The translations under genes were made by a program, and so were the position numbers. Source: Betaproteobacteria bacterium (GTDB taxonomy: Bacteria; Pseudomonadota; Gammaproteobacteria; Burkholderiales; SG8-39). Taken from it: DNA of 26,433 nucleotides. How positions within the stretch are numbered: the stretch's first letter is position 1; every line of letters begins with the position of its first letter. Positions 16,989 to 25,385 of this stretch are shown piece by piece. The DNA lies in assembly GCA_007280315.1 (NCBI GenBank), contig QYQC01000149.1:1-26433 (forward strand), in the 5' to 3' direction. The notes under the pieces were generated by a model that was not told the DNA's origin, did no database searches, and was given only the letters and a program-made list of their open reading frames with translations.

Positions 16989-17006
16989 TTGGACTGTTTG
17001 GACTGT
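16989..17006. repeat. Tandem 9-bp repeat TTGGACTGT x2
   Basis: TTGGACTGT at 16989-16997 is repeated without a gap at 16998-17006, about 25 bases beyond the stop of the M1 peptidase gene and just upstream of the LytTR-like boxes. It may be part of the same control region or simple slippage. Confidence 0.35.
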
Positions 17007-17029
17007 TTCGCTCGAATTCAAGCGTCGGA

Positions 17030-19660
17030 TCAACGCCCGGTTCGCTGCAGAAAGTCGCTCAGGCCGGACTGCTGTGCGCTTTTGAATGCGCTGCATAGCT
17101 TTATCGTCTCGACCGTTTGCGCGAGAATTCTGGGGCCACCGTCGAGTCCGCTCATGCGGTCGCGGAAGAACGCTTCCATGTCGGCGCGTCTTTCGTCGTC
17201 GCACAACTTCGCGCCCCAGGTTGGATAGCGTGCCGCAGCGTTGCGCGGCGAGCGCGCCGCCAGCACGTCGAAATTGCGTTTCATGAACTCGTAGGCCGCG
17301 TTTGCGTTTCGGGCGTCCTCGGACATCGTCCATGCGATCAGCATGGCGTCGCGAATGTCGTAGTCTTCGCTGAGCAGCAGTCCCAGTGCGGCCTCGGCCA
17401 GCGCCGGGTCGCGAAACGACCCCAGGGCAATGAACAGATTGGCTTTTTCGCGCCGGTCCTGGGTTTGTTTCGCCTCGGCGCGAAGCAGGTCGAACAGTTC
17501 GCGGTCGCCATGGCGGGCCGCGCTTTGCAACACGGACCGCACCATGCTGCCATCGATGGCGCCGCGCTGTTGCAGCCAGCGCCTGGCCAGCACGATCGCT
17601 TGCGCTCCAAGTTTGCCGTCATTTCCTGCGTCGGCGACCAAATTAAGCAGGACCGGTCGTAACTGCCGCGCACCTTCGCTCTCGGCCGCATGCGGCGCCA
17701 GCCCGAGGCTGTGCGCGCGCTTGCCGAAGGTGCTGCGGATCCAGCGCGCCTGCTGTTGCCGCAGCGCCGCGGGTACCAGCGGTTGAATGCGCTCGATCAT
17801 CGCGGCCATTGCCTGCACAACGTTATGGTTTGCGGATTTGGCGAACGGTTGCACGCTTTGCAAGGCGCGCGCAAGACTCAGACTGCCATCGTGCGCCGAC
17901 GCGTCGGTATCACCGATGAAGGCGACAATTTCCGCAGTGCTGCGCGGGGCGGCTATGCGTTGCAGCAATTCGCCCTGGTAGCGCGAACGGAAATAGCGCG
18001 CCGTGTCTGCGTGCAGCGACGTGGGGCAGGCGGCGCCGAGTTGCAGCAGCGCAGTGGCTTCCTGCATCAGCGTGCACGCGCGCCTGTCGCCGCCGCTGGC
18101 GCTGTAGCGTACACAAACCGGCACCTGCCAGGTCTGCGCCTCGGCGCCCTGCGACCCCAGCGGCAGGTAGCGCTGTTGCGCAAGCCGCAGTTCCGCTCCG
18201 TTTGAGCCGCATTGCAGTCGCATCGACACCAATGGCACGCCGGCCTGATTGAGGAATGTTTCGAACGCTGGTCCCACGCGCGCGTCGCCCTGAGCGCCCA
18301 ATTCGGCGAGAAAATCTGCCGCCGTGGCATTGCCATGCGCATATTTGTCGAGGTAGCGGCGCACGCCGGCGCGGAATTTCTGCTCTCCCATCCAGGCCTC
18401 GAACATGCCGAGCACCGCGCCGCCTTTGGCGTAGGTGATGCTGTCGAACGCGTTGAGGATGTCGCCGTTGTTTTCGATCGGCTGGCGGATTTTTCGTGCG
18501 CTGGCGAGGCTGTCGTTGGCCATCGCCTCGCCGCTCCAGATCAGTTCGCGCGCCTTGATCTCCCAGGATGGTTCGATCTGGTCGGCAATTTTCGCGGCGA
18601 TCCAGGTGGCGAAGGATTCGTTCAGCCAGATGTCGTCCCACCAGGCGTGCGTGACCAGATCGCCGAACCACATGTGGGCGATTTCGTGCGCCGCAATCTG
18701 TGTGTAAGTCTGCTTGAAGCGTATGGTCTCGTCTTCGGGCTTCGCCAGCAGCAACGGCAGGCGGTAGGTGATCAGGCCCGGATTCTCCATGGCGCCGAAG
18801 TTGGGTGTGGGCACCGCCAGGCTGTCGAGTTTTTCGAACGGATAGGCGACGCCGGTGTACTGCTCGCTGCGCTCCACAATGCGCGCGGTGGTTCTGGCGG
18901 CGAAGCGCGCATGCTCTTTCATCCCTCGGGGTGTCACGATGCGCAGCGGTATCGACTTCATTCCGGCGGTTCCGGCATCGACGAATTCGAACGGACCGAC
19001 GCCGAACGCTATCAGGTAGCTGGGCAGGGGTTTGGTCTGCGCAAACGCGATCCGTTTCATGCCGCCGGGCAGGGGCGTCTGCGCGGTGATCGGCGTATTC
19101 GAAACGGCGACGTTGTCCTCGCGCACCACAAGATTCAATTGCCACGGCACCTTGAATCCGGGTTCATCGAAGCTGGGAAATGCGCGTCGCGCACGCGTCG
19201 GCTCAAACTGGGTATAGGCGTACCAATCTACGCCTTCCTTTACCGCAAATACACCACTGGTGTCTTTCCGGTTGATTTCGCCCTTGTACTCGATATGCAA
19301 CCTGGCGCCGCCGATCGCCAGTGCTTGATCGAACTGAAGGCCGACGAAATCCTCGCCGCCGGGAATGATTTTCGCCTGGGCCGGCGCGCCTGTGCCATCG
19401 ATCCGTGCCTGTTCAAGCGTCAGGTAGCGCGCGTTGAGCCAGATGACGCTCGTCGGTTTCACGACTTCCAGCGCAATGTCGATCGAACCGTGAAAACTGG
19501 TTTCTTCAGGACGGATCGTCAGTTCGGCAGCGTAGTTCAGCGGCTTGACGCTGTCGGGCAGGCGCAGCGCCGGAGGCGTGGCAGTCTCGGATTGGGCGCT
19601 ACCCGGGAACAGCCACACGGTAACAGCTAGCATCAACGCAATGATGCGGTATGTATTCAA
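17030..19660 (-). CDS. Exported M1-family metallo-aminopeptidase
   Basis: 876 residues, typical of M1 aminopeptidases with an ERAP1_C-like helical C-terminus. A signal peptide (about 1-24, ending GSAQS) directs it to the periplasm or outside. The exopeptidase signature GAMEN is at 289-293. The zinc site is HEIAH (His325, His329) with Glu348 in NESF, the standard HExxH-x18-E spacing. The enzyme should release N-terminal residues from peptides. The start is a TTG at 19660-19658, chosen because AGGAG lies six bases upstream and the signal peptide begins there; the next in-frame ATG would cut the signal peptide. It follows the M28 gene by 42 bp and is very probably cotranscribed with it. Two exported aminopeptidases next to a divergent TonB receptor suggest peptide use. 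Confidence 0.93.
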   Translation of the reverse strand: MNTYRIIALMLAVTVWLFPGSAQSETATPPALRLPDSVKPLNYAAELTIRPEETSFHGSIDIALEVVKPTSVIWLNARYLTLEQARIDGTGAPAQAKIIPGGEDFVGLQFDQALAIGGARLHIEYKGEINRKDTSGVFAVKEGVDWYAYTQFEPTRARRAFPSFDEPGFKVPWQLNLVVREDNVAVSNTPITAQTPLPGGMKRIAFAQTKPLPSYLIAFGVGPFEFVDAGTAGMKSIPLRIVTPRGMKEHARFAARTTARIVERSEQYTGVAYPFEKLDSLAVPTPNFGAMENPGLITYRLPLLLAKPEDETIRFKQTYTQIAAHEIAHMWFGDLVTHAWWDDIWLNESFATWIAAKIADQIEPSWEIKARELIWSGEAMANDSLASARKIRQPIENNGDILNAFDSITYAKGGAVLGMFEAWMGEQKFRAGVRRYLDKYAHGNATAADFLAELGAQGDARVGPAFETFLNQAGVPLVSMRLQCGSNGAELRLAQQRYLPLGSQGAEAQTWQVPVCVRYSASGGDRRACTLMQEATALLQLGAACPTSLHADTARYFRSRYQGELLQRIAAPRSTAEIVAFIGDTDASAHDGSLSLARALQSVQPFAKSANHNVVQAMAAMIERIQPLVPAALRQQQARWIRSTFGKRAHSLGLAPHAAESEGARQLRPVLLNLVADAGNDGKLGAQAIVLARRWLQQRGAIDGSMVRSVLQSAARHGDRELFDLLRAEAKQTQDRREKANLFIALGSFRDPALAEAALGLLLSEDYDIRDAMLIAWTMSEDARNANAAYEFMKRNFDVLAARSPRNAAARYPTWGAKLCDDERRADMEAFFRDRMSGLDGGPRILAQTVETIKLCSAFKSAQQSGLSDFLQRTGR

Positions 19661-19702
19661 AATGAACTCCTGAAAAGTAACGGGCCGAGCCGACGCGCTA
19701 TG

Positions 19703-21106
19703 TTACCGGGGCCGCCACGGTCGGGCGAAACTTGCCGGGCTGGCATTGCCGTCGCGATCGATTGCGACCAAACCAAATACGTAGTTGTCTTTGGAAACAC
19801 CCTTAAGCGTGTAGCGGTTGACATTGCCGGTATCACGCGCGTGTTGCCACAGGGCTTGGCCGGGCGCGCGCCATAGGATGCGGTAACCGGCGATGTCCGG
19901 CTCGGCGTTCGCCGTCCAGCGCAGCGTCGTGTCGTTTTCCAGGGCGAGCACTTCGATGCCCACATCCCGCGGCGCGGCCGGCGCGAGCGCCAGCGACGCC
20001 AGTCCGGCCGCGTTCACGCGCGCCACCTGGGCAACGTAGCCGAAATCGACGAATTCCGGCAGATCGCCGAATTGCACACCCAGCTCGGCGCGAACGTTCT
20101 GGTGCTGGTGGCGGAAGTCTTCGGCGGGTTCGGTGAAGCGTACCGCCGCATAGCCCTGCTCGAGAAACGGCAGATGGTCGCCGCCGCGCAGAAACCGGTC
20201 CGGCCGCGGAATCAGGTCCACGCTGAAGCCCGGAACATAGCGCTCTCCAGTTTCCTTCAGGTAGCGACCCAGTTGATGTGCCGGGGTGTCGGCTTCGCCG
20301 CCGGAGCGCGCAATTGAAGCGATCTGGGCGTGCGCAGCCTGCGTGGGGGCCGAATCTGCGCTCGCCTGGCCCGCCAGCAGCGCCAGCAGCGCCGGCAGGC
20401 CGTTGGCAAACAGACGCACCGCGCGGTCATTGCGCGAACCGTCATCCGCGGTCGAACTGCCGATGATGTCATTGGTGATCATGCCGGCGACATCCACGCC
20501 TTTCACCCTGGCTTGCTCGGCCCAGTGCGTGGCGCCGAGTAAACCCTGTTCCTCGCCGGCAACGGCCATGAATACCAGCGTGGCATCGAAGCGGTGCGCC
20601 GCCATGGCGCAGGCGATTTCCATGACCGCGGCTACGCCCGACGCATCGTCGTTCGCGCCGGGCGCATCGCTCTCCGAATCCATCACGCTGGAGGGCATGG
20701 AATCGTAGTGCCCGCTGACGACGTAGTGGCGTGCCCGCGCACCGGGCAGCGTCCCGGGCAGGGTTGCCACTACATTCATGATCTCGATTGGCTGGGGCAC
20801 GCGGCGCGCCGCCGGCTGGGTGAAGGCGTCGAACGCGACCTGCAGCCTGCCGCCGCTCGCCTCGCCACAGGCTTCGAGTTCGGCCTTGATCCAGCGCCGC
20901 GCGGCGCCGATACCACGCGTCGCGGATGCCGTATCGGATAGCGTGTGGCGGGTGCCGAACGACGCCAGCTTCCGGATGCGCATTTCGATGCGCTGCGGCG
21001 AAATTGCGGCAACGATGGTCTCGATCTGGCCAATTCGACGTGCCGAATCGGCGGCTTGCGCGGCCAGCGGCGCGATGCAGCCGAGCAGTATTAGTAACGC
21101 GCGCAT
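19703..21106 (-). CDS. Exported M28-family aminopeptidase with C-terminal FN3-like domain
   Basis: 467 residues from the ATG at 21106. A signal peptide MRALLILLGCIAPLAAQA is cleaved near residue 18-19. The M28 zinc ligands are visible in order: GHYDSM (His), GANDDASG (Asp), VAGEEQG (Glu-Glu), a following Asp (TNDIIGS) and a late His (HQHQN). After about residue 375 a beta-rich segment (LRWTANAEPDIAGYRILWR, NYVFGLVAIDRDGNAS) looks like a fibronectin type III domain, found on some secreted peptidases. The frame remains open upstream to a GTG at 21241, but that would place the signal peptide inside the protein, so the ATG at 21106 is preferred despite a weak Shine-Dalgarno. It heads a minus-strand run with the M1 gene and diverges from the TonB receptor gene. 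Confidence 0.9.
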   Translation of the reverse strand: MRALLILLGCIAPLAAQAADSARRIGQIETIVAAISPQRIEMRIRKLASFGTRHTLSDTASATRGIGAARRWIKAELEACGEASGGRLQVAFDAFTQPAARRVPQPIEIMNVVATLPGTLPGARARHYVVSGHYDSMPSSVMDSESDAPGANDDASGVAAVMEIACAMAAHRFDATLVFMAVAGEEQGLLGATHWAEQARVKGVDVAGMITNDIIGSSTADDGSRNDRAVRLFANGLPALLALLAGQASADSAPTQAAHAQIASIARSGGEADTPAHQLGRYLKETGERYVPGFSVDLIPRPDRFLRGGDHLPFLEQGYAAVRFTEPAEDFRHQHQNVRAELGVQFGDLPEFVDFGYVAQVARVNAAGLASLALAPAAPRDVGIEVLALENDTTLRWTANAEPDIAGYRILWRAPGQALWQHARDTGNVNRYTLKGVSKDNYVFGLVAIDRDGNASPASFARPWRPR

Positions 21107-21253
21107 TGCGTTTACGTAGCGGAAGATCGAAACCGCCGGCGCGCGGAAGCCGCCGCCATCGGGGACCGGGAATACAACAAGCACAAGAGTTTTACTGACA
21201 TTGGCATGCTGGTTTACCTTTTCGGGTGCGTAATTTATCACGCGCTAACCCAT

Positions 21254-21265
21254 GCATCCGGATGC
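21254..21265. promoter_or_regulatory. Perfect 12-bp palindrome GCATCCGGATGC
   Basis: A perfect palindrome without spacer in the divergent gap, about 150 bp before the M28 ATG and 300 bp before the receptor ATG. It could be a dimeric repressor site; unproven. Confidence 0.35.
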
Positions 21266-21288
21266 CTGTCAAATATTCAAAAGGAAGG

Positions 21289-21308
21289 TTGTTGCAAAAA
21301 TACAACAA
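21289..21308. promoter_or_regulatory. Inverted repeat TTGTTG-N8-CAACAA
   Basis: TTGTTG (21289-21294) and CAACAA (21303-21308) flank an A-rich 8-bp centre (CAAAAATA). The 20-bp symmetric site, AT-rich and inside a divergent promoter region, has the form of a repressor or activator operator. No family was assigned. Confidence 0.4.
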
Positions 21309-21488
21309 AAGGCAGGGCAAATGGCAATCAATCTATGGCGGCTGGACGGGCTGTCTGCTAGCATCCTCGCACCATTTCGGGGCAACTGCCATTTTTGTGG
21401 AGCAGTCAACCAGCGCAGGAATTCCCGATGTGTCAAAAGTTGTAAGTAATGTGAGTAAAAGCTGCAGAAAAACGGGATTGTGTCATGT

Positions 21489-21499
21489 TGCACGGTGCA
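21489..21499. promoter_or_regulatory. Short inverted repeat TGCAC-G-GTGCA
   Basis: An 11-bp interrupted palindrome about 62 bp upstream of the receptor ATG. It is short enough to be chance. Confidence 0.25.
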
Positions 21500-21560
21500 G
21501 GACGCGAATGCATACAGGGCGCACAGGCTTTCTAACGACATTGCAAGGGAGAATGGCAAC

Positions 21561-24215
21561 ATGATGTTCAAGCAAAAAAGGATGCACGTACTCGTTGGTT
21601 ACGCCATAGGGGTTGGCGCCTTCGCCGTGACTTCTGTGCCGGTATTGGCTCAGCAGAAAGTTGAGCGAGTCGAGATTACCGGCTCGGCGATCAAGCGATC
21701 CATCGACAGTGAAACGGCGCTGCCGGTCACGGTGCTCGATATGGGCAAGCTGCGCGAAGCAGGGATCACCAGCGTCGAAGAGGCGATGACCATGCTTTCC
21801 TCCAACCAGACCAGCCGTGGCAGCAGCCAGGCCATCGGTTCCGGGACGGCCGGTAAAGCGGAAGCCAACCTGCGCGGCCTGGGTTCGAACAAGACTCTGG
21901 TTCTGTTGAACGGGCGCCGCCTGGCGGCGTTCGCATTCGATTCGGCCTCGGTCGACTTGAACGCCATTCCGCTGGCAGCGGTCGACCGCATCGAAATCCT
22001 GCGTGACGGTGCGTCGGCAATTTACGGTACCGACGCCATCGGCGGCGTGATCAACTTCATCACCAAGCGCAATTTCGACAAAGGCGAATTCTCGGCTGAG
22101 TTGACGGTGCCGAAACTCGAAGGCGGCGGCCAGTCGCGGTTCTCGCTGGCCAAGGGCTTCGGCAGCCTGGACAAGGACGGGTGGAACGCCTGGATGTCCT
22201 TCGATCACAAAGCGCAGGAAGCGATTGCAGCAACCCAGCGCGAATTCGGCCGGACCGGCGTCGATCTGAACAAGGGCTTGAACCTGACTTCGGGCACGAC
22301 GTTCCCGGGAAACTTCTCTCAGGGCGCGTTGGCCGGCAATACGACCCGCGCCGCCGGTTGCAAGCCGCCGTTCTCGCTGCCGCTGTCGGCGACGACCTGC
22401 CGGTTTGATTACACCGCAATGATAGATATCGTTGCGCCGACCGAAACCGACACCGTCATGGGCCGGGCCAATTTCAAGTGGGGCAACAAGCTCGCTTCGA
22501 TCGAAGTCCTGCATTCAGAGAACACGAATACCGCTCGCGTAGCGCCGGATCCCGTGACCGGCATTACCATGACGCCAGCCTCACCGTTTTACCCCGCGAC
22601 TTTTCCCGGTATCGATCCGACCAAGAACATAACCGTCGGCTGGCGCATGATTCCGGCCGGACGCCGCACCAATATCGCCGAGACTTCGATGGACCGCGTG
22701 GTTGCGACCTTGAGCGGTTCCTGGTCGACCTGGGACTACGATGCAGGCGTGTTCTGGACCCAGAGCAAGGCCAGGGACGGCGGCGCGGACGGCTACGTCA
22801 ATGCCGGCAAAATCAAGGCCGGCGTGCTTGCCGGTACGCTGAATCCGTTTGCCGATCCCACGGCCGCGCAACAGACGCTGATCGATGCGGCAAAAATGAT
22901 CGGTCTGGCCGCTCGGGGCAAAGGCACCACCAAGGGCGCGGACGTGAAGATTTCGGGTGAAGTGTTCGATCTTCCCGGCGGCAAGATTGGCTTGTCCGCG
23001 GGGCTGGAAGCGCGTAAAGAAGATTATCGCAACGATACCTATGACGATTACGTCACGAACGTACCGTCGATGGGTCGCGATATCTATCACGCCGGCGGCG
23101 ATCGTGATGTCAAGGCTTTCACCCTCGAAGCGCTGCTGCCGATCACCAAGCAGTTGGAAATTCAGCTGGCTACGCGTATGGACCGCTACAGCGATTTCGG
23201 CTCGACCACGAATCCGAAAATCGGTTTCAAGTTCAAGCCGCTGAGTTCCTTCCTGGTTCGCGGGTCCTACAACCGGGGCTTCCGCGCGCCGACGCTGGAC
23301 GAATTGTATGGGCCGAATAGCATTACCTTCAGCGCCAACTCCTACAACGATCCAGTGCTGTGCCCGGGTGGTGTGGTCAACGCTGCGGCGGGCGGTCTCG
23401 CGCCGCGCGATTGCGACCAGCAGGTGCAGGCCCAGCAGGGCGGCAACAAGTTGCTGAAGCCTGAGACCTCGAAAACGAGTTCTTTGGGCGCTGTGTTCCA
23501 GCCGACCAAGGATCTACAGTTCTCGCTTGATTACTGGAAGATCAACATGAAGGATCAGATCGCCGGCTTCCCGGAGCAGTCGATCATGGGTAACCCTGGG
23601 GCCTATGGCGCCAAGATCGTTCGCTGCCCAGCCATCCCGGTCGCTTTGCAGGCAACCCTTACTGCCTGTCAGGGTGGCTATTTGAACGGGCCTGGAATCG
23701 GCTACATCATCACCACGACGGATAACCTGGGTGAAGTGAAGACCAACGGTTTCGATCTGGGCGCGTCCTATGCGTTCAAGATCGGCAACTATGGCCACAT
23801 GGCGATGACCTACAGTGGAACGCGGGTCAATTCCTACCAGTACCAGAACAGCAAGGTCGAGGAGTTCAAGGAAAACGTCGGCAAATACGTCGATTCGTCG
23901 CCGGTGTTCCGCTGGCAACACGTGGTTGGCGTGAATCACACCTACGCCAACTGGAGCACCCAGCTGATCATCCGCAACAAGTCGAGCTACATCGATCAGG
24001 ACCCGGCGAACACCGTCAAGTCCTATACGCTGACGGATCTGGTTGCCACATACAGCGGCTTCAAGAACGTTTCCCTGACGGCCGGCGTCAAGAACCTGCT
24101 GGACAAGGACCCGCCGTTCTCGAACCAGGGCACCGTGTTCCAGAAAGGCTACGACCCGCGCTACACCGATGCGATCGGACGCGCTGTATTCGTCCGCGGA
24201 TCGTATAAGTTCTAA
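21561..24215 (+). CDS. TonB-dependent outer-membrane receptor
   Basis: 884 residues. A signal peptide (about 1-32, ending PVLAQQ) is followed by KVERVEITGSAIKR, where VEITGS is the probable TonB-box region. The plug domain follows (about 40-150), with LPVTVLDMGKLREAGITSVEE, the segment ANLRGLGSNKTLVLLNGRRL and RIEILRDGASAIYGTDAIGG. A large barrel follows and ends GRAVFVRGSYKF with the terminal Phe of outer-membrane proteins. The start ATGATG at 21561 follows AAGGGAG by nine bases; the open frame further left begins with TTG and lacks a site. This style of receptor is expanded in proteobacteria living on complex organic matter. The ligand is not readable; the two divergent exported aminopeptidases and the tonB-exbBD operon downstream favour peptides. 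No Fur box was seen, so a siderophore role is less likely. Confidence 0.93.
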   Translation: MMFKQKRMHVLVGYAIGVGAFAVTSVPVLAQQKVERVEITGSAIKRSIDSETALPVTVLDMGKLREAGITSVEEAMTMLSSNQTSRGSSQAIGSGTAGKAEANLRGLGSNKTLVLLNGRRLAAFAFDSASVDLNAIPLAAVDRIEILRDGASAIYGTDAIGGVINFITKRNFDKGEFSAELTVPKLEGGGQSRFSLAKGFGSLDKDGWNAWMSFDHKAQEAIAATQREFGRTGVDLNKGLNLTSGTTFPGNFSQGALAGNTTRAAGCKPPFSLPLSATTCRFDYTAMIDIVAPTETDTVMGRANFKWGNKLASIEVLHSENTNTARVAPDPVTGITMTPASPFYPATFPGIDPTKNITVGWRMIPAGRRTNIAETSMDRVVATLSGSWSTWDYDAGVFWTQSKARDGGADGYVNAGKIKAGVLAGTLNPFADPTAAQQTLIDAAKMIGLAARGKGTTKGADVKISGEVFDLPGGKIGLSAGLEARKEDYRNDTYDDYVTNVPSMGRDIYHAGGDRDVKAFTLEALLPITKQLEIQLATRMDRYSDFGSTTNPKIGFKFKPLSSFLVRGSYNRGFRAPTLDELYGPNSITFSANSYNDPVLCPGGVVNAAAGGLAPRDCDQQVQAQQGGNKLLKPETSKTSSLGAVFQPTKDLQFSLDYWKINMKDQIAGFPEQSIMGNPGAYGAKIVRCPAIPVALQATLTACQGGYLNGPGIGYIITTTDNLGEVKTNGFDLGASYAFKIGNYGHMAMTYSGTRVNSYQYQNSKVEEFKENVGKYVDSSPVFRWQHVVGVNHTYANWSTQLIIRNKSSYIDQDPANTVKSYTLTDLVATYSGFKNVSLTAGVKNLLDKDPPFSNQGTVFQKGYDPRYTDAIGRAVFVRGSYKF

Positions 24216-24229
24216 ACCTAGTACTACCT

Positions 24230-24262
24230 GGGGATTGAGCGGACCAAATTCACTCAATCCCC
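24230..24262 (+). other. Hairpin downstream of the receptor gene
   Basis: GGGGATTGAG (24230-24239) pairs perfectly with CTCAATCCCC (24253-24262) across a 13-base loop. It starts 15 bases after the receptor stop and is not followed by a T-run, so it probably protects the 3' end of the message or assists the terminator that follows. Confidence 0.6.
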
Positions 24263-24271
24263 GGTCACTCA

Positions 24272-24310
24272 GGCCCAAAACGCAATACCTTGTTTTGGGC
24301 CTTTTCTTTT
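24272..24310 (+). terminator. Intrinsic terminator after the TonB receptor gene
   Basis: GGCCCAAAAC (24272-24281) pairs perfectly with GTTTTGGGCC (24292-24301) over a 10-base loop and is followed by TTTTCTTTT (24302-24310). This is a textbook Rho-independent terminator on the plus strand and separates the receptor transcript from tonB-exbB-exbD. Confidence 0.9.
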
Positions 24311-24654
24311 GGGCATCGAGCGAACCCGGGTGGTTTCCGGCGCTGCCCCGTTAATTACGGATTACGTCTGCCCCGGGCAGATGGCGATTCCAGGAACGCA
24401 TTGTGTGAATGACTGTGAAATTGATGCCGCATGCGTACAATTCCGCCGCATTTTCGAGTACAATCCCGCGTCCGTCAGCTCCGTCAGTTGGCGGTCCGCT
24501 GTTCGTGACAACTGCAGAAGGCCGTCAGCGGGTCTTGGACCAAATGGGATTGGCGGGAAACCAGAGTGAATAGCAAATTTAACCAACACATCGCTGGCGG
24601 GAATGTGGTTTGCCCGCCGGGAAGCGCGACACTTGGCAATATGAGAATTTTCCA
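24311..24654 (+). promoter_or_regulatory. 344-bp leader of the tonB-exbB-exbD operon
   Basis: No convincing gene is present; a short open frame over 24309-24569 lacks a ribosome binding site and any domain. GTACAAT occurs twice, at 24435-24441 and 24458-24464 (23-bp period), each followed by a CCG-type sequence. TACAAT could serve as a -10 element, but no good -35 is spaced correctly. TCCGTCAGC/T is tandemly repeated at 24471-24479 and 24480-24488, with a third CCGTCAG at 24522-24528. The promoter of the operon should lie here. Confidence 0.4.
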
Positions 24655-25314
24655 GTGAGTTACGTCCAGGCCCATGAGAATTCGAGCAGCCGGCTGACCG
24701 GGCTGGTGATCGTCGTTGTATTTCACCTGGTCATGGGTTATGCGCTGGTAAACGGTCTGGCGCGAAAAATCGTGGAAGTGGTTACCCAACCGCTGGAAAC
24801 GAAGATCATCGAGGAAATCAAGCCGCCGCCTCCCGACAAGCTGCCGCCGCCCCCGCCGCCGAAGCTCGCCGCACCTCCGCCGCCATTCATCCCGCCGCCG
24901 GAGATTCAGGTGCAGGTTCCGCAGATCAATACGACCGCGATCACTGCGGTTACGCGCGTCGCACCCACCGCGCCGGTCGCACCACCGGGACAGCGTGTGG
25001 CGCCGCCTGCGCCGGCCGTCGTGCGTGCGGCGCCGGTAAAAACATCGGCGGTGGTAGACGCGAGGGCGTGCGAGAAACCGACCTATCCTGCGGCCGCACT
25101 TCGGGCACAGGAAACGGGGATCGTTTTGCTGGCCTTCCTGATCGACTTGGATGGAACTGCGGTGGAAAGCAAGGTGGAGCGGTCATCGGGGTCGAGGCGA
25201 CTGGACGAGGCGGCGCGCAAAGCGCTCTCCCTGTGCAAGTTCAAACCCGCGACCACGGACGGCAAGCCCGAGCGGGCATGGGCGCAAATTGAGTACGAGT
25301 GGAAAATCGACTGA
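24655..25314 (+). CDS. tonB: TonB-family energy transducer
   Basis: 219 residues from a GTG at 24655 (MSYVQAHENSSSRLTG). One N-terminal transmembrane helix (about 16-35, LVIVVVFHLVMGYALVNGL) carries the His typical of TonB that contacts ExbB/ExbD. A Pro-rich periplasmic spacer follows (about 50-125, runs of KPPPP and PPPPPP). The C-terminal TonB domain (about 135-219) shows PTYPAAALRAQETGIVLLAF, VERSSGSRRLDEAARKAL and CKFKPA. It transmits proton-motive energy to outer-membrane receptors such as the one just upstream. A TTG start at 24610 would add 15 polar residues and is less likely, since GAGAA sits about seven bases before the GTG. It is followed by exbB and exbD in the same direction, a standard energising operon. 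Confidence 0.92.
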   Translation: MSYVQAHENSSSRLTGLVIVVVFHLVMGYALVNGLARKIVEVVTQPLETKIIEEIKPPPPDKLPPPPPPKLAAPPPPFIPPPEIQVQVPQINTTAITAVTRVAPTAPVAPPGQRVAPPAPAVVRAAPVKTSAVVDARACEKPTYPAAALRAQETGIVLLAFLIDLDGTAVESKVERSSGSRRLDEAARKALSLCKFKPATTDGKPERAWAQIEYEWKID

Positions 25315-25385
25315 TGCAACCGGTGTTTCGTTCCTGACGGGCCCGCCGACCCGTAAGCCACATACTAATTTTTTGGGAAATCACT

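Larger units (their letters stand above)
21107..21560. promoter_or_regulatory. 454-bp divergent intergenic region between M28 gene and TonB receptor gene
   Basis: No gene is supported here. The region is visibly more AT-rich than its surroundings (for example 21160-21330) and holds several inverted repeats listed separately. No Fur-box-like sequence, cobalamin-riboswitch core or clear sigma-70 promoter with good spacing was found. AAGGGAG about nine bases before 21561 is the ribosome binding site of the receptor gene. Confidence 0.5.

Noticed and set aside
21242..21560. A cobalamin riboswitch or Fur box before the TonB receptor
   Set aside because: I looked for the conserved riboswitch core and for GATAATGATAATCATTATC-like sequences and found neither.
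24309..24569. A possible 86-residue gene between the terminator and tonB
   Set aside because: No ribosome binding site, no recognisable domain and it begins at the terminator's T-run; the region looks like the tonB leader.
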